A DNA stretch of 45,210 nt from positions 1-45,210 of the IMG/VR virus record IMGVR_UViG_3300037882_002357, one strand, 5' to 3'. The DNA is from a virus. The notes under the pieces are model-generated. The model did no database searches and was not told where the DNA came from. It was given only the letters and a program-made list of their open reading frames with translations. Shown one piece after another: positions 1 through 6,624 of the stretch. A program made the translations under genes and the position numbers. Every line of letters begins with the position of its first letter. Position 1 is the stretch's first letter.

Positions 1-99
1 CTAAAATCAGGCCCCAAACAGCCGGGGAACTTCTCTAACATCCCCGGATAACGGGCCGGGTCATTCCAAACCCGCTCAAACTGGTAATCATCTAAAAAG
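1..99. repeat. Terminal direct repeat, left copy (assembly overlap)
   Basis: The first 99 bases are identical to bases 45112-45210. A coding frame runs through the junction when the ends are joined, so this is most simply the end overlap of a circular or circularly permuted genome assembled as a linear contig. An overlap of this size could be an assembler k-mer remnant rather than a biological terminal repeat. Confidence 0.95.
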
Positions 100-707
100 A
101 AATGTACCCAGTTATCGAACTGTTTTTTACCAGCAGACTTTACATAGTTAAACCCTATCAGGCTTGTAGGTATATCAGTACAGGATTCAATCATAGGTAT
201 TCCGTAAGGGTTACCTTTAGCGGATTCAAAAAAACCATGCTTAAAATTAAAAAAATCGATATGGCTATCTCTAAAGCTTTCTGTGTTTTCTTCTGGAAAG
301 TCAACCAGCATAGATTCCACTTGGTTAATATCGAACCCTGTTAAAGTCAAATCAAAATCACCAGTATCTAAAGTCTCAAATAAATCTTTAAGTAATGGTA
401 AATCCCATTCACCAGAAATCTTATTCAAAGCAACGTTTAAGGCTTTTTCCTGTTGCTCTGTTAGCGGGGTTTCAATAACGGGTAATCTTTTATAACCTAA
501 CTCTTTAGCGGCTTTTATTCTCTGGTGTCCGCCAACAACAAAACCAGTAACCTGATTAATTATAACCGGTTGAACAAAACCAAACTCGTCTATGCTTCTT
601 TGGAGTTTTTCCAATTCCTTAGCAGAAATCTTTCTAGGGTTATAAGGGGCCGGTTTAAGCTTATCAATCGGGTAATACTTAACCGGGTATTCTTTGAAGT
701 CAGTCAT
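1..707 (-). CDS. ParB-like N-terminal domain plus DUF4417 protein, N-terminal part (crosses the contig junction)
   Basis: This is the 5' portion of a 357-residue protein that starts at the ATG at 707-705 and continues from 45111 down to 44745. The first 100 or so residues match the ParB/sulfiredoxin-like nuclease fold: DKLKPAPYNPRK near the start, then FVVGGHQRIKAAKELG, the typical GG-HQR signature. The rest resembles DUF4417, with the GFNYVKSA and DNWVHFFLDDYQFERVW motifs. It is the first gene of the late operon, just upstream of the small terminase. Proteins with this domain often sit beside phage terminases, where they are thought to act as DNA nucleases or packaging-related factors rather than partition proteins. 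The family assignment is good; the function is inferred. Confidence 0.85.
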   Translation of the reverse strand, partial: MTDFKEYPVKYYPIDKLKPAPYNPRKISAKELEKLQRSIDEFGFVQPVIINQVTGFVVGGHQRIKAAKELGYKRLPVIETPLTEQQEKALNVALNKISGEWDLPLLKDLFETLDTGDFDLTLTGFDINQVESMLVDFPEENTESFRDSHIDFFNFKHGFFESAKGNPYGIPMIESCTDIPTSLIGFNYVKSAGKKQFDNWVHFFLDDYQFERVWNDPARYPGMLEKFPGCLGPDF

Positions 708-734
708 AGTTATTTAGTTTTATATTATTCCAAC

Positions 735-762
735 TCTATAATAACATAGCGGTTTGTATCAA
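735..762 (-). promoter_or_regulatory. Candidate promoter of the late operon
   Basis: On the minus strand TTGATA (762-757) is followed after 16 bp by TATAGA (740-735), about 28 bp before the start of the ParB/DUF4417 gene. It faces away from the candidate promoter at 854-883. The match is moderate. No other good promoter was seen before the structural genes, so the late operon may start here. Confidence 0.45.
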
Positions 763-853
763 AACTGTAACAAAAAGCAATCAAAAACGTAACATTAACT
801 TAATTGAAAGCTTGTTTTAATAGGCTTTACAGGGTATCATTAATAAATACTAT

Positions 854-883
854 TTGATGTATTTTCAATAAACAAAGTATTAT
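854..883 (+). promoter_or_regulatory. Candidate promoter for the 908-2455 genes
   Basis: TTGATG (854-859), an 18-bp spacer and TATTAT (878-883) lie 25 bp before the ATG at 908. The surrounding 200 bp contain no gene and separate the divergent blocks. The match to the sigma-70 consensus is reasonable but not perfect. Confidence 0.45.
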
Positions 884-907
884 TTTAAGTTTTATGAAGG
901 GTTAATA

Positions 908-1300
908 ATGGGTTGGCATGATATTTGGGGAAATTATCAGGAAGATGACATTAAAGCTGGGATTAGAAACAATGCTATAAATATTTATTCAGTTTCAATA
1001 AAAGAAACCTTAATAATTAAAGGCATAGTTACCTATCAAATTAAACCAATAGATCATTTTTTAGTACAAACTGGTTCAGAAAATGAGTTAGATAAATACT
1101 CACATGATTTTATACAGAATTACCTTAATGATAATAAAAAATCTTGCGACAATCGAGATCCAACAAACCTTATAGCCGAAGTTGAGTTAACAGTTAACCA
1201 TAACAAAGGGTTCACTATTTATAAAAGGTTTTTTGGTGGCTATGAAACCCTTGTTATTACTCAGGGCGGGTTTAAAAGTTATTTCCATACATACAGATAA
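908..1300 (+). CDS. Hypothetical protein, 130 aa
   Basis: I do not recognise this protein. It is acidic in its first half (MGWHDIWGNYQEDDIK), has no clear membrane segment, and ends in an aromatic, basic tail (FHTYR). It is the first gene of the rightward block, with GAAGGG about 9 bases before the ATG serving as ribosome binding site. The following gene starts 31 bases later, so the two are probably co-transcribed from the candidate promoter at 854-883. Small unknown genes at the head of a block facing away from the structural genes are often early host-takeover or anti-defence proteins, but nothing here proves that. Confidence 0.7.
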   Translation: MGWHDIWGNYQEDDIKAGIRNNAINIYSVSIKETLIIKGIVTYQIKPIDHFLVQTGSENELDKYSHDFIQNYLNDNKKSCDNRDPTNLIAEVELTVNHNKGFTIYKRFFGGYETLVITQGGFKSYFHTYR

Positions 1301-1331
1301 TTATAAGCTAGTTTCAATGAAAGGATAGATC

Positions 1332-1877
1332 TTGAGTAGTAAAAACATAGGCGAAAGAATAACTAATAAGTTTTCAGACATTCCAGAATCTTTAGCAATA
1401 AAAATCTTAGCCGAATACCTAACCAATACAGCTATAAAAAAAACCAGTCTGATTAAGAACGGTTTCCGATCTGGTATGCCTATTGATTACCAAGTATACC
1501 GGATAACAGACGGAACCGGAACCAACAACGCTAGAATTAATAACCTTGACGTTAAAATGGATTTTTCCGAAGGTGATTCTAACAATAATATTTTAATCAG
1601 GAGTTTAACCCCTGACCAATTACCTTACCACCGAATACAGATTAGTTTTAATCAGGTAAAAACCGCTTTAGATACTTTAGCATTAGATTATCTGGCGATC
1701 ATTCATTATTGTTTTTTTGCCGAAAAAAAACCTAATCAGGATCTTGATTTAAAAATCTCTCAGTTAAAAAGGGTTTTGAAACGAAAATCTTTAAGCTCCA
1801 GGCAATTTCTTTATAGGCAAAAAGTCCAAGCTCTTAAGGTTTTAATTGGGTTAGTTAATGAAGGTGTTAATGAGTAG
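1332..1877 (+). CDS. Hypothetical protein, 181 aa, TTG start
   Basis: I do not recognise this protein. The start is a TTG at 1332 with AAAGG 8 bases upstream; there is no better in-frame ATG near the 5' end. The sequence is mixed alpha/beta, with an Asn-rich middle and a basic C-terminal third (SQLKRVLKRKS) that could bind nucleic acid. Its last 8 bases overlap the next gene, whose Shine-Dalgarno site lies inside this coding region, suggesting translational coupling. Confidence 0.7.
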   Translation: MSSKNIGERITNKFSDIPESLAIKILAEYLTNTAIKKTSLIKNGFRSGMPIDYQVYRITDGTGTNNARINNLDVKMDFSEGDSNNNILIRSLTPDQLPYHRIQISFNQVKTALDTLALDYLAIIHYCFFAEKKPNQDLDLKISQLKRVLKRKSLSSRQFLYRQKVQALKVLIGLVNEGVNE

Positions 1878-2145
1878 TTTTGCAAGAAATTTTAACCCTG
1901 TTTTTATTGATTATAAGGCTATAAATTGCATCAGGTGCTATCACAAACACTATGAATATGTTTATAGACAAGCTCCGATAATTACATGGGTAGAGATAGA
2001 TATTAAAAGTTTAAATAATTCAGACGCAGATAAAACCTACTACGTAGATGTTTTTACTGCGGGATCTGTAATTTATAATAAAGAACCTCTTACCGTTTCT
2101 GCTATAAAAGATTTAATGGAAAAAGTAAAGGCATGTCATGAGTGA
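1870..2145 (+). CDS. Hypothetical protein, 91 aa
   Basis: The preferred start is the ATG at 1870 (MSSFARNF), because AAGG lies 5 bases upstream; an earlier in-frame ATG at 1858 has no ribosome binding site. The protein contains CIRCYHKHYEY near residues 20-30, where a Cys pair with two His could bind a metal, followed by a compact beta-rich region. The function is unknown. It overlaps the end of the upstream gene, which supports co-translation. Confidence 0.65.
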   Translation: MSSFARNFNPVFIDYKAINCIRCYHKHYEYVYRQAPIITWVEIDIKSLNNSDADKTYYVDVFTAGSVIYNKEPLTVSAIKDLMEKVKACHE

Positions 2146-2158
2146 TGAGTAATAAATA

Positions 2159-2455
2159 ATGTTTCTGGAAATAAGAAATAAAGTATTTATAGACCCTAAA
2201 AATCTATCAGCTTTTTATTTAATAGATATTCTTAAGGGAGATATACCACTTTACCAAAACCAATGTGGTATTGAAGATAATGAAATACAGAATGAAAATT
2301 TATACCAAATTGTTTTTATTGTGAGTAAAGACATTAAGTTTTTCAGTAAAACTTTAACTGGAAGTGAAGCAAAAAAACTATTGTATGATATTTCCTTAGT
2401 TACTAATCACGGGTTTGATTGCTCCAGCGTTCTTTATTCCAAAGGAACGGCTTAA
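2159..2455 (+). CDS. Hypothetical protein, 98 aa
   Basis: I do not recognise this protein. It starts 13 bases after the previous stop and has alternating hydrophobic and polar stretches typical of a small globular protein, with no membrane segment or signal peptide. Its fold may be related to the gene just upstream: both are about 95 residues with FTAGSVIYNKEPLT-like and SKTLTGSEAKKLL-like C-terminal halves, which I regard only as a hint of distant paralogy. It is the last gene before the 218-bp gap that holds the first promoter cassette. Confidence 0.65.
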   Translation: MFLEIRNKVFIDPKNLSAFYLIDILKGDIPLYQNQCGIEDNEIQNENLYQIVFIVSKDIKFFSKTLTGSEAKKLLYDISLVTNHGFDCSSVLYSKGTA

Positions 2456-2555
2456 TAAGCCAGTTTACCAACCAATCTGAGTTTTTTATATCTTTCATGC
2501 GAACCCCAAAAAAACTTATTTTATAAAATTATAGCATTTAAAAAATATTTTCTCA

Positions 2556-2605
2556 AAAAGGTATTGACATTAGTCTACTAATGTATTATGATATATATAT
2601 GGTTA
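2556..2605 (+). repeat. 50-bp promoter cassette, copy 1
   Basis: This 50-bp block is identical to 3198-3247. It contains a full promoter and an operator-like palindrome. The copies lie 642 bp apart and each precedes its own gene set, so this is a duplicated regulatory unit rather than part of a gene duplication. Confidence 0.95.
2564..2592 (+). promoter_or_regulatory. Sigma-70-type promoter with embedded operator, copy 1
   Basis: TTGACA (2564-2569), a 17-bp spacer and TATGAT (2587-2592) form a near-consensus promoter. The spacer is almost filled by the perfect palindrome ACATTAGT-CT-ACTAATGT (2567-2584), which overlaps the -35 end and stops just before the -10. A dimeric regulator bound there would block polymerase. 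A leader of about 70 nt with a small GGGAA/TTCCC hairpin (about 2617-2629) follows before the ATG at 2674. Confidence 0.85.
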
Positions 2606-2673
2606 AGGACGGCAGAGGGAAAGCTTCCCCGGTTCAAGACTAAGGTAAACATTTTAAGAAAAGGTAAAACAAA

Positions 2674-2940
2674 ATGAAAGTAATCGCAAGAAACAATTTT
2701 GAAGGATGGGTAAACTTTGGAACTATAAACCAATCCTACCAAAAAACTATTGAAATTTCAGTAGACAAGGCCGGAAAGGTTTGGGAAGTCTCCAAAGGTA
2801 AAAAAAGTATTCTGAAATCCGATGATGATTTTAGAGTAAATAAAAGCGGTAAATTATTACCCTTACCCGCTACTGAATCAGAAGCAATTAAAAAATATTC
2901 TGAGTGGTCACAATACGATCCTAACTGGGAACTAGTTTAA
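2674..2940 (+). CDS. Hypothetical protein, 88 aa, under promoter cassette 1
   Basis: I do not recognise this protein. It is basic in the middle (SKGKKSILKSDDDF) and ends SQYDPNWELV. The start has the AAAAGGTAAAACAAA ribosome-binding motif that recurs in rightward genes of this genome. It is the first gene after promoter cassette 1 and therefore probably strongly expressed and controlled by whatever binds the 18-bp palindrome. Size and position fit an early host-interaction protein, but no function can be assigned. Confidence 0.7.
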   Translation: MKVIARNNFEGWVNFGTINQSYQKTIEISVDKAGKVWEVSKGKKSILKSDDDFRVNKSGKLLPLPATESEAIKKYSEWSQYDPNWELV

Positions 2941-3000
2941 ATCTAAGACCTAAGCAAGTCTAAAAACTGCTTAATTAAAAATTAATTAGGAATAAGAAAC

Positions 3001-3177
3001 ATGACTAGAACCAATAAACCTGAAGTTAATAGAAAAGCCCAATCTAAGTTTATGGCCAAAAACCCCAGAAAAACTATCCCGCTAGTAGGTAATGATATTC
3101 TGCTATGGGAACAGGCACAAACCAAACTAGGCTTAACCGGAATAAAAGCTTTTCGGGAATTAATGAGAAGGGTTTAA
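3001..3177 (+). CDS. Small basic protein, 58 aa
   Basis: This short frame begins MTRTNKPEVNRKAQSKFMAK and ends AFRELMRRV. It is strongly basic at the N-terminus, with a helical C-terminal half that could suit a small DNA- or RNA-binding protein. TAGGA lies about 10 bases before the ATG. It lies 60 bp after the previous gene and just before promoter cassette 2, so it would be the last gene of the first cassette's transcript. Function unknown. Confidence 0.6.
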   Translation: MTRTNKPEVNRKAQSKFMAKNPRKTIPLVGNDILLWEQAQTKLGLTGIKAFRELMRRV

Positions 3178-3197
3178 TTTATTTTAGTTTTTCTTTT

Positions 3198-3247
3198 AAA
3201 AGGTATTGACATTAGTCTACTAATGTATTATGATATATATATGGTTA
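3198..3247 (+). repeat. 50-bp promoter cassette, copy 2
   Basis: This is an exact copy of 2556-2605. The sequence outside the 50 bp differs, so the boundaries are sharp and the duplication or exchange is probably recent, or selection keeps both copies identical. Confidence 0.95.
3206..3234 (+). promoter_or_regulatory. Sigma-70-type promoter with embedded operator, copy 2
   Basis: TTGACA (3206-3211), a 17-bp spacer and TATGAT (3229-3234) enclose the same 18-bp palindrome at 3209-3226. Here the transcript would start close to the gene at 3267, with a short leader that holds AGAGGTAAACAAA before the ATG. Genes 3267-3518 and 3542-4093 follow and the unit ends in a terminator at 4128-4160. Confidence 0.85.
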
Positions 3248-3266
3248 TTTTAAAGAGGTAAACAAA

Positions 3267-3518
3267 ATGAAAAAATTTTACAGAGTTGATTTTGTAAGAA
3301 ACAAAGAAGTATTTCCTTTTCGTGGTGAAATAAAAACTGACAAAGGATATATTTTTCTTTCTGCTTCAAGTGAAGATGAAAAAGAGTTTTTAATTAAAGA
3401 TTTTCTTTGTCTAGGAAGAAGAGTAAAAGCTGATTTAACAGTTATGGAAATACATGAATCAGAAGTAAATCAGAATCATTTTGGATGGGGTAAAGAGTTT
3501 TCAGAAGAGTTAGTATAG
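3267..3518 (+). CDS. Hypothetical protein, 83 aa, under promoter cassette 2
   Basis: I do not recognise this protein. It opens MKKFYRVDFVRNKEVFPF and has a beta-rich first half and an acidic end (KEFSEELV). It has the GAGGTAAACAAA ribosome binding motif directly before its ATG. The protein is similar in size to that at 2674, but I see no convincing sequence similarity. It is the first gene of the second cassette and therefore co-regulated with the first cassette's genes. Confidence 0.7.
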   Translation: MKKFYRVDFVRNKEVFPFRGEIKTDKGYIFLSASSEDEKEFLIKDFLCLGRRVKADLTVMEIHESEVNQNHFGWGKEFSEELV

Positions 3519-3541
3519 TATTAAAGAAAAAGGTAAACAAA

Positions 3542-4093
3542 ATGAGTAATTTAGCAATCGTTGAAAATCACAGTTTTAAGGTAAACACTATTGAATCCAT
3601 AGTAAATGCTTCGGAAAACTTAATTATTTATGATAGCTTGGTGATTAAAGACTTAAGCCAAACTTGTTTTTATCGGGTGGTTTTTGGTAGTTCTTTTGGC
3701 AATAGATACATTGAGTTTTCAGATATTAATATTGATCCCAATTTTGACGAGTACGGTTTTTTAGAGGGAACCGGCTATGGGCTTAGATTTGAATTATCCC
3801 AAAAACAGTTTGAGTGGTTAATAACTTACTCCAAAGAAGATCTACAGGGATTTATTAATTACTTTTACAATGTCCGAAAAACTGGGATAAACCCGTTAAT
3901 GGAGTTTATCTATCCTGAAACCGCAAAAAAACTAGCAGAACAAAAACAGGTTTTAGACTCAGCCGAAATAAAAAACCGTCAACAAGGTTTTATTATTGAA
4001 GAACTAAGAGAAACTTTAACCGGTTTAAGAAAGAGTATTAAAAATCTTTTACGGTTCAAGAAATACAAAAGACTTTCTTCAATTAAAAATTAG
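3542..4093 (+). CDS. Hypothetical protein with C-terminal coiled coil, 183 aa
   Basis: The function is not recognised. Residues 1-125 look globular and beta-rich (IIYDSLVIKDL, CFYRVVFGSS). From about residue 128 the sequence becomes a charged heptad-like helix (ETAKKLAEQKQVL, IIEELRETLTGLRK) ending in a basic tail, as expected for an oligomerising coiled coil. AAAAAGGTAAACAAA precedes the ATG. It is the last gene of the rightward block; an intrinsic terminator follows 35 bp after its stop. Confidence 0.7.
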   Translation: MSNLAIVENHSFKVNTIESIVNASENLIIYDSLVIKDLSQTCFYRVVFGSSFGNRYIEFSDINIDPNFDEYGFLEGTGYGLRFELSQKQFEWLITYSKEDLQGFINYFYNVRKTGINPLMEFIYPETAKKLAEQKQVLDSAEIKNRQQGFIIEELRETLTGLRKSIKNLLRFKKYKRLSSIKN

Positions 4094-4127
4094 ATTCTGG
4101 AAAAATCTAGCATAATAAAACTAACAT

Positions 4128-4160
4128 ACCCCCTCGGCAATGCTCAGAAGGGGGTTTTTT
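4128..4160 (+). terminator. Intrinsic terminator of the 908-4093 block
   Basis: The 7-bp stem ACCCCCT (4128-4134)/AGGGGGT (4149-4155) is followed by a run of T to 4160. It lies between convergent genes and ends rightward transcription. Leftward transcripts meet the same stem without a following U run, so it is mainly one-directional. Confidence 0.85.
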
Positions 4161-4281
4161 AATGCTTAATCTTTTCTGAAACCGGCTTCCAAGTCAGATC
4201 CCTATAACACCTAAAGCAGTACATGATATAAAACTGAACATCTCTAAATGTAAGGGGTTTTTGGCAGTCTTGGCAGTTCAT
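4159..4281 (-). CDS. Zinc-ribbon peptide, 40 aa
   Basis: Four cysteines sit in two CxxC pairs (C3/C6 and C22/C25 in MNCQDCQ and YCFRCYRD), the layout of a small zinc ribbon. The ATG overlaps the stop of the upstream gene by 4 bases (ATGA), implying translational coupling. It is the last gene of the leftward early block and its stop abuts the rightward terminator. Short zinc-ribbon peptides are frequent in phage accessory regions; the partner is unknown. Confidence 0.65.
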   Translation of the reverse strand: MNCQDCQKPLTFRDVQFYIMYCFRCYRDLTWKPVSEKIKH

Positions 4282-4586
4282 TTTGAAAGCTCCACGGATT
4301 CTATAAACTCACGGGCTTTCTGATGGGCCGGATAGCTTCTTTCCTTCCAAGTAACTATGTTTTCCCTGATAAGTAAATCTAAGTTTTTAATTATATGGGT
4401 AGCTTGGATAAGCATTAAATCTTTTTCTTTATCAAGTATAAGCCCGGAAATTAAAAGATTAATAAGACCGCTTAACTCTTGGCTTACATGGTGTGCGTTG
4501 GCTTTTAATAAGCCGTCATGCTCCAACCCTTCTAGTTTAATTGCAAGAGTCTTGTATATTTCGTTTTCAATCCTGTTTTTGTTCAT
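4278..4586 (-). CDS. Hypothetical helical protein, 102 aa
   Basis: I do not recognise this protein. It is almost entirely helical by eye (IENEIYKTLAIKLEGLEHDG, LINLLISGLILDKEKDLM), with a moderately hydrophobic centre that is too short and charged to be a clear membrane anchor. The start is preceded by GGGGGTAAACA, a variant of this genome's AGGTAAACAA ribosome-binding motif. Directly before that lie nine T residues and a GC-rich hairpin, a possible attenuator. The stop overlaps the next gene by 4 bases. Confidence 0.65.
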   Translation of the reverse strand: MNKNRIENEIYKTLAIKLEGLEHDGLLKANAHHVSQELSGLINLLISGLILDKEKDLMLIQATHIIKNLDLLIRENIVTWKERSYPAHQKAREFIESVELSK

Positions 4587-4597
4587 TGTTTACCCCC

Positions 4598-4639
4598 AAA
4601 AAAAAAGACCGGGCTTAAAGCTTTGATATTATCCCCGGC
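4598..4639 (-). terminator. Terminator-like hairpin before gene 4278-4586
   Basis: On the minus strand, GCCGGG (4639-4634) can pair with CCCGGT (4613-4608, one G-U pair), followed by nine T (4606-4598) and then at once by the ribosome binding site GGGGG of the next gene. The loop is about 20 nt, so the hairpin is weaker than a standard terminator. It may reduce or regulate read-through into the last two genes of the block. Confidence 0.5.
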
Positions 4640-4646
4640 TTTATAA

Positions 4647-4886
4647 TTATACACTAGGCGTTTTAAAAAAAATACAGTTTTCTCTAGTTTCTGAAAATAT
4701 TTCCAACCAATCTAAAGAATACCCTTCTTTAGAAAAGATAAGATTAATATCTTTGTTTTTATCAAAGTCGCTTTTAATAAAAACTTCGGCTATTCTTTTA
4801 AATTCCGTGTAGCTTAGCTTTAAAGCAACCGGGTTATCATCTGAACTCAACCAAACTTTATTAGATTGATATGTTTTTACTTTCAT
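4647..4886 (-). CDS. Hypothetical protein, 79 aa
   Basis: The preferred start is the ATG at 4886 (MKVKTYQSNK), which overlaps the upstream stop by one base (TAATG). A longer frame starting at 4931 lies inside the upstream gene and has no binding site. The protein shows KLSYTEFKRIAEVFIKSD and ends FFKTPSV. It is not recognised. Its position in a tightly packed set of small leftward genes suggests an early accessory role. Confidence 0.65.
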   Translation of the reverse strand: MKVKTYQSNKVWLSSDDNPVALKLSYTEFKRIAEVFIKSDFDKNKDINLIFSKEGYSLDWLEIFSETRENCIFFKTPSV

Positions 4887-5095
4887 TATAAAATTACCTT
4901 TACCACTGCATAAAAATCTATTTGGAACCATCTTATTTCTTCCCAGTTACCAGACTTATTTATAAAGAAGTTTCCAGACTCGTCAACTTTCCCGGGATAA
5001 GTATTTTTATTTATCTGAAAAAGTAAGTCTTTACCGGCTATTTTTTCTGGGAATATTCCGTTAGCCGCTATCCATTCTGGGTTATTATTAGACAT
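4886..5095 (-). CDS. Hypothetical protein, 69 aa
   Basis: I do not recognise this protein. It begins MSNNNPEWIAANGIFPEKI, has a short beta-rich middle (NTYPGKVDESGNFFINKSG) and ends in a hydrophobic stretch (FYAVVKVIL) that may be a strand. GAAAGGTAC lies upstream of the ATG. Its stop shares one base with the next start. It is part of the leftward early run of small genes. Confidence 0.6.
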   Translation of the reverse strand: MSNNNPEWIAANGIFPEKIAGKDLLFQINKNTYPGKVDESGNFFINKSGNWEEIRWFQIDFYAVVKVIL

Positions 5096-5129
5096 TAAAA
5101 CTGTACCTTTCTTCTTTTATTCCTGATAT

Positions 5130-5630
5130 TTATCTTATAAGAATTTCGTAAAAGTTTTCTTGGATTAAGTACAACATAAAACAATGGTTTAATTTATGAA
5201 TCTTTTCAGGTAATTTATTTGGAATACTTTGATTTTTTTGATAAACAGAATAACAAATATGTTTAGATTTAAAAAAATTATAACCCGGCAAAGTTTCAAG
5301 AGAAAGATCTATTTCTATTGTATTAGGATAATTAAAGCAATACTCACACTTAAAAATTACAGGGTTACTTAAACCCTTAATAGTTATAAATAATTGTTTT
5401 TCGTTATTAAACTCACTATAGCTGTTTATCTCATTAACAAGGGATATAACATCTGATAAATAAGATTGATGAACCAAAGAATTATAAATAATATTAAATT
5501 CGTCTGTTAAAAAAACCGGGACATGTAAATCTTTAAAATCATCACTATAAATTCTAACTAAAAGCCTAAGTAAATCATTTATTTTATCTAAAGAAATCAT
5601 TCTTGATTGAAAGTGATTTTGAATACACAC
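5130..5630 (-). CDS. Hypothetical protein, 166 aa
   Basis: I do not recognise this protein. It has a His-rich start (MCIQNHFQSR), a helical part with HQSYLSDVISLVNEINSYSE around residues 53-72, and a Cys-containing segment FKCEYCFNYP near residue 95 with a CxxC pair that could bind a metal. The C-terminal third is aromatic and His-rich (HKLNHCFMLYLIQENF). It overlaps the upstream gene by one base. Confidence 0.65.
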   Translation of the reverse strand: MCIQNHFQSRMISLDKINDLLRLLVRIYSDDFKDLHVPVFLTDEFNIIYNSLVHQSYLSDVISLVNEINSYSEFNNEKQLFITIKGLSNPVIFKCEYCFNYPNTIEIDLSLETLPGYNFFKSKHICYSVYQKNQSIPNKLPEKIHKLNHCFMLYLIQENFYEILIR

Positions 5631-5851
5631 TACTTAAACCTACCTCTTTCCTTAATCCTTAAATTCTTTTCTCGCTTCTTTTGCCGGTTAAGTTCAGCTT
5701 GATTAAAAGCTTTATCTTGAATCTCTGGCGGGGTTGGCTGTATAGTGCTATCAAAATCAATACTACCAGATAACCCGGAATGGTTAAAAAGATCTGAATT
5801 TGACATTAAAACCGTAACCATTAGAGTTGAATATAAACTTTTTATTGACAT
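5630..5851 (-). CDS. Hypothetical small protein, 73 aa, hydrophobic N-terminus and basic tail
   Basis: Residues 1-20 (SLYSTLMVTVLMSNSD) are moderately hydrophobic and could be a weak export signal. The centre is Pro-rich (IQPTPPEIQDKAF) and the last 20 residues are highly basic (RQKKREKNLRIKERGRFK), suggesting contact with nucleic acid or a charged surface. No family is recognised. Both ends overlap neighbours by one base (TAATG), which implies coupled translation. Confidence 0.55.
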   Translation of the reverse strand: MSIKSLYSTLMVTVLMSNSDLFNHSGLSGSIDFDSTIQPTPPEIQDKAFNQAELNRQKKREKNLRIKERGRFK

Positions 5852-5988
5852 TATTTAACCTCACTTGTTTTATATATTTTTTCAACTTCACATTTCCCCG
5901 AACAAAAACCCACGGCATGGTTACAGGGGTGTAACTTAGGTTTGTTTTCTTCCAACCCTTTACTTAAATTATAAAAAGCTAATTGCAG
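5851..5988 (-). CDS. Putative 45-aa Cys/His peptide without an ATG start
   Basis: An open frame between genes 5996-6193 and 5630-5851 encodes CNHAVGFCSGKCEVEK, a C-x-H-x4-C-x3-C cluster that looks like a small zinc knuckle, and ends in a TAATG overlap with the next gene. No ATG, GTG or well-placed TTG exists. The best candidate is a CTG at 5988 with AAGG 5 bases upstream. It may use a rare start, may be translated by coupling, or may be a decayed gene. The cysteine pattern argues against chance. Confidence 0.4.
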   Translation of the reverse strand: MQLAFYNLSKGLEENKPKLHPCNHAVGFCSGKCEVEKIYKTSEVK

Positions 5989-5995
5989 ATTAACC

Positions 5996-6193
5996 TTAAG
6001 CTTTTCTTGACGCTTCTTTTTGCTCTTTTGTCAATAAACAATTAAGAGCTTCAAACCGCTTAATCGAATCAATTAACGGTTTATTGATAAGTACTCCAGA
6101 TAAAGAGTTAAAAAACCGTTCTATTTGTTCAATACCGGTTTGAATAGATAAACCAATATCATTAACTACTTTAAATTCTTTTTCTTCTATCAC
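5996..6193 (-). CDS. Hypothetical protein, 65 aa
   Basis: The chosen start is the GTG at 6193: it overlaps the upstream stop as GTGA and has GGAG 8 bases before it. A longer frame from a TTG at 6235 has no such site. The protein is helical (IQTGIEQIERFFNSLSG) and ends in a basic, Gln/Glu-rich tail (TKEQKEASRKA). It is not recognised. The upstream neighbour is a membrane protein and coupling suggests they work together. Confidence 0.55.
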   Translation of the reverse strand: MIEEKEFKVVNDIGLSIQTGIEQIERFFNSLSGVLINKPLIDSIKRFEALNCLLTKEQKEASRKA

Positions 6194-6474
6194 TTCACCG
6201 GCTCCAAATTCCCAATTACCTGAAAATTTCCGCAAAAAAGATTATTAACCTTACTTACTCTTATCAGCACACATTGGCCGGAATACAAAACTTGCGGATT
6301 CTCATTAGTAAAATAGGTTTGGTTGTTGTAGTTTACTTGGAGTTTTCCTGAAGGTTTAACGGTTGGGGGCGGGGTTGGTTTTACGTGTTTAATTTTATCC
6401 ACTAAATCAATTAACTTAAGTACACCAAAAAACAAAAAAACCGTAATAAATATAATCACTAAAAAATCTTTCAT
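6190..6474 (-). CDS. Single-pass membrane protein, 94 aa
   Basis: Residues 3-24 (DFLVIIFITVFLFFGVLKLI) form a clear membrane helix. It is followed by a Pro-rich linker (KPTPPPTVKP) and a beta-rich domain of about 55 residues with two cysteines (C68 and C81) that could form a disulfide outside the cell. With a short N-terminal cytoplasmic end this is most likely an anchored extracytoplasmic domain. A strong AAGGAG site precedes the ATG. Superinfection exclusion or envelope modification would fit, but this is inference. Confidence 0.65.
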   Translation of the reverse strand: MKDFLVIIFITVFLFFGVLKLIDLVDKIKHVKPTPPPTVKPSGKLQVNYNNQTYFTNENPQVLYSGQCVLIRVSKVNNLFCGNFQVIGNLEPVK

Positions 6475-6476
6475 AA

Positions 6477-6605
6477 CTACTCCTTTAATTTCTCCATATC
6501 AGCTTTATATTCAGACAAAGCATTATTAATAAAATCGGGTTTCTGCTGTAAAAAAAGATCCGCAAGTTCTGAAGCAGTTTTAGCTTTTGGCAAAAGATAA
6601 CCCAA
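6477..6605 (-). CDS. Putative 42-aa helical peptide, TTG start
   Basis: The frame reads GYLLPKAKTASELADLFLQQ and continues as an amphipathic helix to KLKE; the stop lies in the AAGGAGTAG that serves the next gene. The frame opens only after a TAG at about 6620, and the only plausible starts are TTG codons, the first at 6605. There is no convincing binding site. The composition looks coding and it fills an otherwise empty gap in a dense gene run, so I list it with low confidence. Confidence 0.4.
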   Translation of the reverse strand: MGYLLPKAKTASELADLFLQQKPDFINNALSEYKADMEKLKE

Positions 6606-6624
6606 CCCATTATCACCGCAAAAC

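Noticed and set aside
1-99. Biological direct terminal repeat
   Set aside because: The repeat lies within one continuous gene and its length suits an assembler overlap. Circular permutation explains it without fixed ends.
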